Source: Bacteroidales bacterium UBA1733
GTDB lineage: Bacteria > Bacteroidota > Bacteroidia > Bacteroidales > UBA3663
DNA length: 8,748 nucleotides
Reading direction: 5' to 3'
NCBI GenBank assembly: GCA_002315795.1
Contig: DCIF01000049.1
Coordinates: 4,292 to 13,039, forward strand
The position numbers and the translations under genes were made by a program. Below, one piece after another: positions 1-7,500 of this stretch (position 1 is the stretch's first letter; each line of letters opens with the position of its first letter). The notes below the pieces were generated by a model. It made no database searches. It was not told the origin of the DNA and saw only the letters and a program-made list of their open reading frames with translations.

Positions 1-773
1 ATGCGTTTCCCGATTACGAACTGAATGACGCAGCAGATCAGTGAAATGATGGCAAGTCCCACCATATACCAGATGCTAACCGTAGAGTTCATGATGCTTC
101 GCACAGTGACCGTGATGGCAAGCGCTAAAGCCACAGACCATACATAGAAGGAGAGATCGGGATATTGCAATATCTTTTTATGGAGGCGAGGCAGTGTATA
201 TCGCACCAACCAAGCCATCAGCAACGGGAAGATCAATAGCGGGAATACCTTGCTCAGGATCATCAGAAACGAGGTGAAGAAATCCAGGCCAATGCCTGGT
301 TCAACGAGTGGCAGAAGTGCGGGTGCCAGTACAGAAACCATAAGATTGCATAACATGATGTAAGTAACTATACCAGAGATGCTTCCTTTGAGTTTACCGA
401 CGATGACTGCTGAAGCAGTAGCGGTAGGGCAAATAAAAGCCAGCATAGCGCCTTCGCACAATATTTTAGCACCACGATCAGCATCGAACTGTAATGCCAG
501 CCAAGAACAGAATGTGAAGAGTAAAGCCTGCATCAGTAACACCCAGAGATGCCAGCGACGAGGACGCATCTCACGTGGACGCACCTTGCAGAAATTGAGA
601 AACAGCATAGAGAACAGCAATGCGGGTTGCAGGTAATTTGAGACAAACGCATAAGTGCTATCCTGACTCTGCTGATTGAGCGGCAGGGCGGCAAAGGCGA
701 AATAGAGCAGCGCACCGCTGATCATGGCTATGGGGAGCGTCCAGTTGCGGACGAAATCTTTCACTCTTGACAT
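1..773 (-). CDS. Bile acid:sodium symporter (BASS) family transporter, 3'-truncated by window edge
   Basis: Inner-membrane secondary transporter, probably importing an organic anion with sodium; the substrate cannot be read from the sequence. The frame opens with ATG (773-771) and stays open for 257 residues to position 1 without a stop, so the C-terminus lies outside the window. BASS proteins are usually about 300-330 residues, so roughly 50-70 are missing. The protein is strongly hydrophobic, with about seven visible membrane segments (near residues 13-30, 48-62, 75-95, 105-125, 135-157, 167-192, 207-225) and an eighth starting near 233. The best family signature is ICPTATASAVIVGKLKG (114-130), resembling the CP-G-TASN segment of the BASS discontinuous helix. 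Basic loops (KVRPREMRPRR, 63-73; RYTLPRLHKK, 191-200) suit a polytopic protein. It is transcribed divergently from the antiporter gene, and a Bacteroidota-type promoter lies about 35 nt upstream of the start. Family assignment is fairly secure; a related 10-TM carrier family is the main alternative. Confidence 0.8.
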   Translation of the reverse strand, partial: MSRVKDFVRNWTLPIAMISGALLYFAFAALPLNQQSQDSTYAFVSNYLQPALLFSMLFLNFCKVRPREMRPRRWHLWVLLMQALLFTFCSWLALQFDADRGAKILCEGAMLAFICPTATASAVIVGKLKGSISGIVTYIMLCNLMVSVLAPALLPLVEPGIGLDFFTSFLMILSKVFPLLIFPLLMAWLVRYTLPRLHKKILQYPDLSFYVWSVALALAITVTVRSIMNSTVSIWYMVGLAIISLICCVIQFVIGKR

Positions 774-807
774 AAGTTTATCACATTGATTATTGCCAAA
801 AAACACG

Positions 808-841
808 CAAATTTAGTCATTATTGAAGAATATAGTTCAAA
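808..841 (-). promoter_or_regulatory. Candidate Bacteroidota promoter for the BASS transporter gene
   Basis: Read on the minus strand, TTTG (841-838) is followed after 22 nt by TAAATTTG (815-808), an exact match to the -7 consensus TAnnTTTG. The spacer is slightly longer than the usual 19-21 nt. The -7 element lies about 35 nt before the ATG at 773, implying a short leader. The TTTG overlaps the left arm of the central palindrome. Confidence 0.55.
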
Positions 842-860
842 ATAACTTGTTATTTTTGAA
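836..860. repeat. Palindrome between divergent promoters, candidate operator
   Basis: A perfect inverted repeat, AAAATAAC-TT-GTTATTTT, spans 839-856 (8-bp arms, 2-nt centre). It extends outward as TTC (836-838) and GAA (858-860) if one unpaired T at 857 is allowed, giving 11-bp arms. It overlaps the upstream TTTG element of both divergent promoters, where a dimeric regulator could affect both genes. It has no G+C-rich stem and no simple terminator geometry, so a protein site is more likely than a terminator. Because the region is A/T-rich and TTTG/CAAA elements are themselves complementary, part of the symmetry may be incidental. Confidence 0.4.
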
Positions 861-886
861 AATTTGATAAAAAAACACTATCTTTG
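855..886 (+). promoter_or_regulatory. Candidate Bacteroidota promoter for the antiporter-pbpC-macroglobulin unit
   Basis: TTTG (855-858), a 20-nt spacer, then TATCTTTG (879-886) match the Bacteroidota housekeeping promoter consensus in both elements and in spacing. The expected transcription start is around 890-896, giving a leader of roughly 25-30 nt before the ATG at 920. No similar element was seen before the next two genes, so this is the best candidate promoter for all three. Confidence 0.65.
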
Positions 887-908
887 TCGCATGATTTGCT
901 ACGTAAAA

Positions 909-920
909 ATGACTAAATAA
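909..920 (+). other. Three-codon leader frame (MTK-stop) overlapping the antiporter start
   Basis: ATG ACT AAA TAA ends at 920, so its stop shares the A of the antiporter start codon (TAATG). The same frame can be extended back to ATG at 891 (nine codons, MICYVKMTK), but 891 lies at or before the expected transcription start, so only the short version is likely to be on the transcript. It could allow termination-reinitiation coupling. A frame this short easily arises by chance and no Shine-Dalgarno sequence supports it. Confidence 0.2.
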
Positions 921-2185
921 TGAAAGCATTATCTCCTCTTTTCCTGTTTCTGGCACTCTATCTCGGCGTCAGCATTCTGGCAGGGGATTTCTATAAAGTA
1001 CCGGTGACGGTGGCCTTCTTAGCCAGTTCGGTTTATGCCATAGCTATCAGCAAAGGAAAGATCAGCGAACGTGTAGATCAGTTCTCGCGTGGCGCTGGAA
1101 GTCCTACGGTGCTACTCATGGTGTGGATCTATATCCTGGCAGGTGCCTTCGCATCGAGCGCAAAGGCTATGGGAGCTGTAGATGCTACGGTTAACCTCAC
1201 CTTACATCTGTTACCAGCCAGTCTGTTGCTTCCGGGTATTTTTCTGGCTGCATGCTTCATTAGTCTGGCTATTGGTACAAGTGTAGGTACGATTGCTGCT
1301 CTGACACCTGTAGCAGTAGGCGTAGCTGAACAGAGCCAGGTGAGTCTGCCACTGATGGTGGCCATCGTGGTAGGTGGCGCCTATTTTGGCGATAACCTCT
1401 CATTTATCAGCGACACAACAATCTCTGCCACTCAGACACAGGGATGCCAGATGAAAGATAAGTTCCATACCAATCTGCGCATCGTACTTCCTATTGCCTT
1501 AGTGATGCTGGCTATCTATTACTGGTTAGGACGCGGCATCAGCGTACCTCAGGATCTGCCTGAGGTCTCGTGCTGGAAGATCATCCCTTATCTGGCCGTA
1601 ATCATTACAGCAATTGCAGGTCTCAATGTTATGCTTGTGCTGCTCCTGGGATTGATACTGACAGGCATCATCGGCTACTGTGAAAACAGTTACGACATCT
1701 ATGGTTGGATGGATGCTATAGGTAATGGCATGACCAGCATGGGAGAACTGATCATTATGGCTATGCTGGCAGCGGGTATGCTTGAAATGATACGTCTGGC
1801 TGGCGGCATCGACTACCTGATACATCATCTGACACGCGGTATTAAGGGCCGAAGAGGAGCAGAAGGCGCCATTGCTTTGCTGGTTTCGCTCGTGAATATC
1901 TGCACAGCCAATAACACAGTGAGCATCATCACTACGGGACCGATTGCCAAGCGCATCGCTGGTCAGTATGGAGTTGATCCTCGTCGGTCGGCCTCATTGC
2001 TCGACACTGCGTCATGCTTCACACAAGGACTCTTACCCTACAGTGCACAGATGCTGGTAGCTGCCGGATTGGTGGAGGCAACAGCCGGATTAATGCTTAA
2101 CCCGATGGCTATCGTACCTTATCTCTTCTATCCGATGGGATTAGGATTAGCAGTGGTGATCTCGATTCTATTGTCAAAGAAATAA
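920..2185 (+). CDS. NhaC-family Na+/H+ antiporter
   Basis: Inner-membrane antiporter of the NhaC family within the ion transporter superfamily, expected to exchange cytoplasmic Na+ for protons. Some relatives exchange organic acids such as malate and lactate, so the substrate is not certain and no gene symbol is given. At 421 residues it is slightly short for NhaC proteins (often 430-500) but complete. About ten to eleven hydrophobic segments are visible, beginning at residues 5-20. Diagnostic motifs are IGTSVGT (118-124), GGAYFGDNLSFISDTT (152-167), the counterpart of the family's GAxFGDxxSPxSDTT with acidic D158 and D165, and a repeated-half counterpart NICTANNTVSIITTGPIAK (326-344) followed by LLDTASCFTQGLLPY (360-374). 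The ATG at 920 is the only start that gives the first membrane helix a normal short N-terminus; the ribosome binding site is weak, as is common in Bacteroidota. It leads a probable operon, its TAA lying 9 bp before pbpC. Confidence 0.88.
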   Translation: MKALSPLFLFLALYLGVSILAGDFYKVPVTVAFLASSVYAIAISKGKISERVDQFSRGAGSPTVLLMVWIYILAGAFASSAKAMGAVDATVNLTLHLLPASLLLPGIFLAACFISLAIGTSVGTIAALTPVAVGVAEQSQVSLPLMVAIVVGGAYFGDNLSFISDTTISATQTQGCQMKDKFHTNLRIVLPIALVMLAIYYWLGRGISVPQDLPEVSCWKIIPYLAVIITAIAGLNVMLVLLLGLILTGIIGYCENSYDIYGWMDAIGNGMTSMGELIIMAMLAAGMLEMIRLAGGIDYLIHHLTRGIKGRRGAEGAIALLVSLVNICTANNTVSIITTGPIAKRIAGQYGVDPRRSASLLDTASCFTQGLLPYSAQMLVAAGLVEATAGLMLNPMAIVPYLFYPMGLGLAVVISILLSKK

Positions 2186-2194
2186 CTAAGAAGC

Positions 2195-4525
2195 ATGAAA
2201 CGGTGGCAGCGTATAGCCGTGGCAATAGCAGCAGGACTATCTGTTTTCCTGCTGGTCTTGCATCTATGTGTGCCACGACCGTTATTCAAGACCCCTACAT
2301 CGACCGTCATCACCGACCGGAATGGACAATTGATTGGTGCACGAATCTCGACCGATCAGCAATGGCGCTTTCCTGAATCGGACAGTATTTCAGCCAAATT
2401 TGCTGCGTGTATCATCGAGTTTGAAGACCATCGTTTCTATTGGCATCTTGGCGTGGATCCGATTTCTATCGTTCGCGCAATGACGCATAATCTACGATCA
2501 GGGCACGTCTCTGAAGGTGGCAGTACCTTGACAATGCAGGTGGCGCGAATGGCACGTGGCAACCGAAGTCGAACCCTGCTGCAGAAAGCCATTGAGGCAC
2601 TTTGGGCCATCGACATAGAACTTACCTATAGTAAAGATGAGATTCTGAGGAAATATGCTTCGAACGCGCCATTTGGCGGTAATACGGTGGGGATTGATGC
2701 AGCAGCATGGCGCTATTTCGGCCGAGATGCTCACAATCTCTCATGGGCAGAGAATGCCACATTGGCCGTCTTGCCGAATGCACCTTCGCTCATCCATCTG
2801 AGTCGAAACCGCGAAGTTTTGCGAAAGAAGCGAGATGCCCTGCTGAAGCGACTCTGGGAAAAAAGCATACTCAGCCAACAGGAATACGAACTGGCCATCA
2901 GCGAGCCATTGCCACAAGCACCGCTACCCATTCCAAATCAGGCACCTCACCTGTTGGCACGTGTAGCCAGACAGCATGCTGGAGAATTGACACCCTGCTG
3001 CGTAGATCTGCGCATTCAGAACCTCGTGCAGGAGATTGCTGACCGCTATTCGACTACTTACAAAGCGAACTATATCAGCGATATCGGCGTGGTAGTTGCC
3101 GATGTGGAGACGGGACAGGTACTTGCATACGTCGGCAACAGCAGTCAGGTAACACCCACTTCACAGGTAGATAACGTGATGAGTCAGCGAAGCACTGGCA
3201 GCCTTCTGAAACCCATTCTCTATGCTGCTATGATGAGCGACGGAGTAGCCACACCGCGCATGATCTTTGCCGACACGCCACTCAACCTGAATGGTTTTAC
3301 ACCAGTAAACTTCAGCAAGACCTATCGTGGCATAGTACCAGCCGACGAAGCCGTAACACGTTCTTTGAATGTACCTTTAGTGCGTATGCTCTCACAATAT
3401 GGCATCGGTCGGTTTATGTCGGTATTACGATGGTTAGGAATGACCACGTTGCACTTTGACGAAGACCATTACGGAGCCTCGCTTATCTTAGGCGGTGCAG
3501 AAGGCACCTTATGGGATATGACAGGCATGTATGCGTCTATGGCTCGCACGCTGAATCATTACTCTAAGCTTGGAGAGAGCTATGATGGCAGTGATATCCA
3601 TCCGCTGCTTCTCACACAGACGTCAGCGGCAAAACACCAGAACCAATCCTCTTCGCGTCTGTCTGCCAGTTCCATCTGGTTTGCATTCAAGGCTATGAGC
3701 GCACTGAACCGACCCGAGGAAGAGGCCGACTGGCAGAATTTCAGCACCATGAAGCAAGTGGCCTGGAAGACAGGTACAAGCTGGGGATCGCGCGACGGAT
3801 GGGCCATTGGCACTACTACCCGTTATACGGTAGGTGTATGGGTGGGCAATTCAACTGGCGAAGGCCGTGCAGGTCTCACGGGAGTGGGATACGCTGCACC
3901 AATTATGTTCGATGTCTTCACATTGCTCGACAGTGCTCCGTGGTTTGAGGAACCCGTAGCAGACATGCAAGTAGTTAGTATCTGCAAGCATAGCGGACAC
4001 ATAGCCTCCTCTATCTGCGGAGATAAGGAAGATGAGTTCATCCCGCGACAGAGCATTGCCGCTGCACCTTGTCCTTACTGTCGAACCGTGCATTTTTCCT
4101 TAGATGGAGCATGGCAAGTGAACAGTACTGGTGAATCGGTAAGCAACATGCTCACCGAATCGAGGTTTGTCTTACCCCCTTCGCAGGAATATTACTTTGC
4201 CAGTCACACAGCCACCTACCAGCCATTACCTCCACTGAGACCTGACTGTCAGAGTGAGACGAAGGAACATTTCTCGATCATTACACCAGAGCATGGTTCG
4301 TCAGTAGTCATTCCGCGCAATTTCGCAGGGAAGAACGAGAAGCTGGTGCTGAAGGTAGCATGTCGCGATGCAGATGCCACACTCTTCTGGCATCTGGATG
4401 ACAACTACATCGGACAGACGCATGGCTTGCACGAATTGGCTGTCTCTCCTACCCTTGGTCAGCATTGGCTGACGATAGTCGATGAGCACGGTGCGCGCAA
4501 GAGTATCTTATTCACAGCCAAATAA
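2195..4525 (+). CDS. pbpC: Penicillin-binding protein 1C, bifunctional transglycosylase/transpeptidase
   Basis: Inner-membrane-anchored class A PBP acting in the periplasm: it polymerises lipid II glycan chains and has a transpeptidase-type domain. The 776-residue length fits PBP1C. Residues 7-26 form an uncleaved signal anchor after a basic start (MKRWQR). The GT51 transglycosylase domain (about 55-235) has EDHRFYWHLGVD with probable catalytic E77, EGGSTLTMQVARM (107-119), and NAPFGGNTVGIDAAAWRYFG (157-176). The transpeptidase domain (about 293-550) has STGSLLKP with nucleophile S336 and K339, SLN at 390-392 and KTGTS at 525-529 followed by the PBP1C-like WGSRDGWAIG. After it come four cysteines (597, 608, 626, 629) and a C-terminal beta-rich domain (about 690-775) corresponding to BiPBP_C, which separates PBP1C from PBP1A/1B. 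All catalytic motifs are intact. It lies 9 bp after the antiporter gene and 45 bp before the macroglobulin gene, its known partner. In E. coli, PBP1C polymerises glycan but is not essential; a repair role is inferred. Confidence 0.95.
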   Translation: MKRWQRIAVAIAAGLSVFLLVLHLCVPRPLFKTPTSTVITDRNGQLIGARISTDQQWRFPESDSISAKFAACIIEFEDHRFYWHLGVDPISIVRAMTHNLRSGHVSEGGSTLTMQVARMARGNRSRTLLQKAIEALWAIDIELTYSKDEILRKYASNAPFGGNTVGIDAAAWRYFGRDAHNLSWAENATLAVLPNAPSLIHLSRNREVLRKKRDALLKRLWEKSILSQQEYELAISEPLPQAPLPIPNQAPHLLARVARQHAGELTPCCVDLRIQNLVQEIADRYSTTYKANYISDIGVVVADVETGQVLAYVGNSSQVTPTSQVDNVMSQRSTGSLLKPILYAAMMSDGVATPRMIFADTPLNLNGFTPVNFSKTYRGIVPADEAVTRSLNVPLVRMLSQYGIGRFMSVLRWLGMTTLHFDEDHYGASLILGGAEGTLWDMTGMYASMARTLNHYSKLGESYDGSDIHPLLLTQTSAAKHQNQSSSRLSASSIWFAFKAMSALNRPEEEADWQNFSTMKQVAWKTGTSWGSRDGWAIGTTTRYTVGVWVGNSTGEGRAGLTGVGYAAPIMFDVFTLLDSAPWFEEPVADMQVVSICKHSGHIASSICGDKEDEFIPRQSIAAAPCPYCRTVHFSLDGAWQVNSTGESVSNMLTESRFVLPPSQEYYFASHTATYQPLPPLRPDCQSETKEHFSIITPEHGSSVVIPRNFAGKNEKLVLKVACRDADATLFWHLDDNYIGQTHGLHELAVSPTLGQHWLTIVDEHGARKSILFTAK

Positions 4526-4570
4526 CGAAACAACAAAAAAAGATCAAATATAACATTATCAATAAACCCT

Positions 4571-7500
4571 ATGAAAACCAGATTTTTTTATCTTATTCTG
4601 ACATTGGCTACCTTGCTATTCTGCCAGTGTAACACAACCAGTGACGTGGGAGAAACTCCTTCGTTTAATGAGTTTATCTCGGCATACACCAGTGGTTCTG
4701 TGTCGCGCAATGCTCAGGTTCGCGTGCTTTTCTCTCAGGAAATACCACAAGGCCGCATCGACAGTTTGCAGGCTTCTGATGTAATGAGCATCACACCGAA
4801 GGCAGAAGGTACGTTTACCTTTGCCGATTCACGCACCATGGTCTTTACCCCAAAAGCAGACATGGAGCGCAACACGCAATATAACGTCAAGGTCGATGTA
4901 AAGAAGCTCTTCGGCGAGAGCGGTTCTTTTAACTTTGGCTTCAAGACACGTCCATTTGCTTTAGGAGGAAACCTGAAAGCTTTTGACGTGACCGAAGATG
5001 ACCAGTATGAACTCACCTTCAATCTGCTCACTGCCGATAGCGAAAGTGCCAAGACCGTGGAAAGCCACGTAGATATCTCGCTGAAAGGAGAATCTTCCTG
5101 GACACATTCGGCCGACGGTATGGCTCATCAGTTGAAGCTTCGTGTAAAGCCAACGTCTGACGTAAAGCTCGTCATTGCTTCTATTGCCGACAACAGCATC
5201 GGCATGGAGCGTCAGGTTATTGAGGAGGTTGAACTTCCATCGACTGAGAAATTTTCGGTGGTACGTCAGCGCTGTAAGCCTGGTGACAGCAAGGCCATCG
5301 AGATTACTTTTAATAAGAATCTCGACCCGAAACAGGATATCAAAGGTCTGGTCTTCATCAACGGCAAGGAGATGCAAGTTGTAGCTGAAGGCAACAAGGT
5401 GATTATGACCGGTAACCTTGAAGAAAATGAGCAGGTCAGCGTCATGATTGAGAAGACTTTACGCAGTCGCAGCGGCCTCAAGCTCACTTCTGCACCACTA
5501 CCACCACTCACCATCTCAACCGACAAACCACAGGTAGAGTTCGTAGGTGACGGTACCATCATTCCGCAATCCGATCGTATCCTGATACCTTTCCGTCTTA
5601 TACACATGCGAGGTGTAAGAGTAGCTGTGTTCAAGATGTTCAGCAACATGATGGGTACCATGATGCAGAATGGCGATCTCGACAGTGCCAGTGGTCTCTG
5701 CTATGCTGCTCGTCCGATTGCTGCTACGACATTCTTTGTAGAAGACAAGAGTATCGATCTCAGTGAATGGCACACCTATGCTATCGATCTTACAGACCAG
5801 GTTAAACTTGAACCAGGAGCTATGTATCGCGTAGAACTCTCGCTCGACGCACGTCTCTCTGCATGGCCAACCGATTCTCTGCCACAGGCAACACGTGAAG
5901 AGATGGCTACTGCCGACGCTCAGATTCTTGAAGAAAGCGCCAATCGCTTTGATCGTGGTTCTTACTATTATACTGGTCAGACCTTCAACAACACTGAAAA
6001 CTGGTGGTATGATGGCTATTGGTCAGATCGACAGGACCCTTCCAAGACTGCTTATTATAATGATCGTTCCATCGCCAAGAATGTGTTGGCTACCAATATA
6101 GGCCTGACAGCACTCAAGGGATCAGACAATACCATTCAGTCCACTGCCATCAACCTACCAGATGCACAACCGATGAGCGGTGTGCAGGTCGATGCCTACA
6201 GTATGCAGCAGCAGCTGATAGGTTCGGCTAAGACCGATGACAAGGGTATTGCTACGATCAACTATGACTTCAAATTAGGTCAGCCAGCTTATCTTATTGC
6301 CCGTAAGGGAGAAGACGTTTCTTATCTCAAGGTAAGCGACGATCTGTCACTCTCTACCAGTACATTCGATGTCTCTGGCCACGTCATCGAACGCGGTCTT
6401 AAGGGTTTCATCTATGGTGATCGTGGTGTATGGCGACCAGGCGATACCCTACATATTGCCTTCATGCTCAACGACCGACACAAGACATTGCCAGCCGAGC
6501 ATCCGGTAACACTTACACTCCATAATCCACTTGGCCAGATTGCTCACCGTGCCACTCGTACTGAGGGACAGATGGGAATCTATGCATTCAACATCCCTGT
6601 ACCTGCTGATGCTCTCACGGGTGTCTGGTCAGCACAGATCAACGTGGGTGGCGTCACCTTCAGTAAGAACCTGCGCATCGAGGCCATCAAACCCAACCGA
6701 CTGAAGATCGATCTCAAGATGGCCTCTGCAATCCTCACCAATGGCAAGAACACGGCTCAATTAGCTACAGAGTGGCTCAATGGCAATGTCGCCAGCGGAT
6801 TGAAATACAGCATCTCGGCCACCATCATCGAAACCAAGACCAGCTTCAAAGCTTATCCTGGTTACGTGTTCGATGACCCAACCAAATCGTTCGACACTTC
6901 TGAGCAGAGTCTTGCCAAGGGTGAGGTCGATAGCAAGGGACAAGCGACGGCACAGCTTAATATTACTACAGGCAAGACCGCTCCTGGTATGTTACGTGGC
7001 AGCCTTGTCACCAATGTCTATGAGCCTTCTGGTGAGTTCAGCGTCGATGTGATGCAGACACTCATCGCACCATACGACCGCTTTGTAGGTATCAAGGTGC
7101 CTCAGCAGAAAGATCAATCTCATCTTGATACCGATAAAGATCATACCTTCAGCATCGTCAGCCTCAGCAAGGATGGAGAAGCTCGCCCTGGTACCCGCAT
7201 CAAAGTAGATGTATATAAGGTCGATTGGTACTGGTGGTGGAATTCTTCGCGCGAAGATATGGCCGACTATACTTCATCGAGCTACCATCAGCCAGTCAAG
7301 AGTATGGAAATAGTGACTGACAGTGAAGGCAAGGGAACATTCAACCTCCAGATGAGCGAAGCCAACTGGGGTACATATCTCATCATGGTCAGCGACAAGA
7401 GCAGCGGACACTCTGCCGGTACTCTAAGTTATTTTGATTGGCCTTGGATGACTTCGCGACGCAGCAGCAATGCCAATGACAATGCCACAGCACTCACTAT

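Noticed and set aside
379..636. Plus-strand open frame of 85 codons
   Set aside because: It is opposite the BASS transporter frame, which has coherent membrane segments and a family motif there; the plus-strand product has no recognisable features.
2513..2551. TMQ instead of TQQ in the PBP1C transglycosylase motif GGSTLTMQ
   Set aside because: As far as I recall, TMQVAR is the normal form in PBP1C proteins including that of E. coli, so it is not a defect.
4526..4570. Possible promoter or terminator in the 45-bp gap between pbpC and the macroglobulin gene
   Set aside because: The gap is A-rich but has neither a TAnnTTTG element nor a G+C-rich hairpin followed by a T run.
4735..5661. Overlapping minus-strand open frames of 105-138 codons at 4735-5052, 4961-5377 and 5266-5661
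   Set aside because: They lie antisense to the continuous macroglobulin frame, have low-complexity composition, match no family I recognise and lack promoters.
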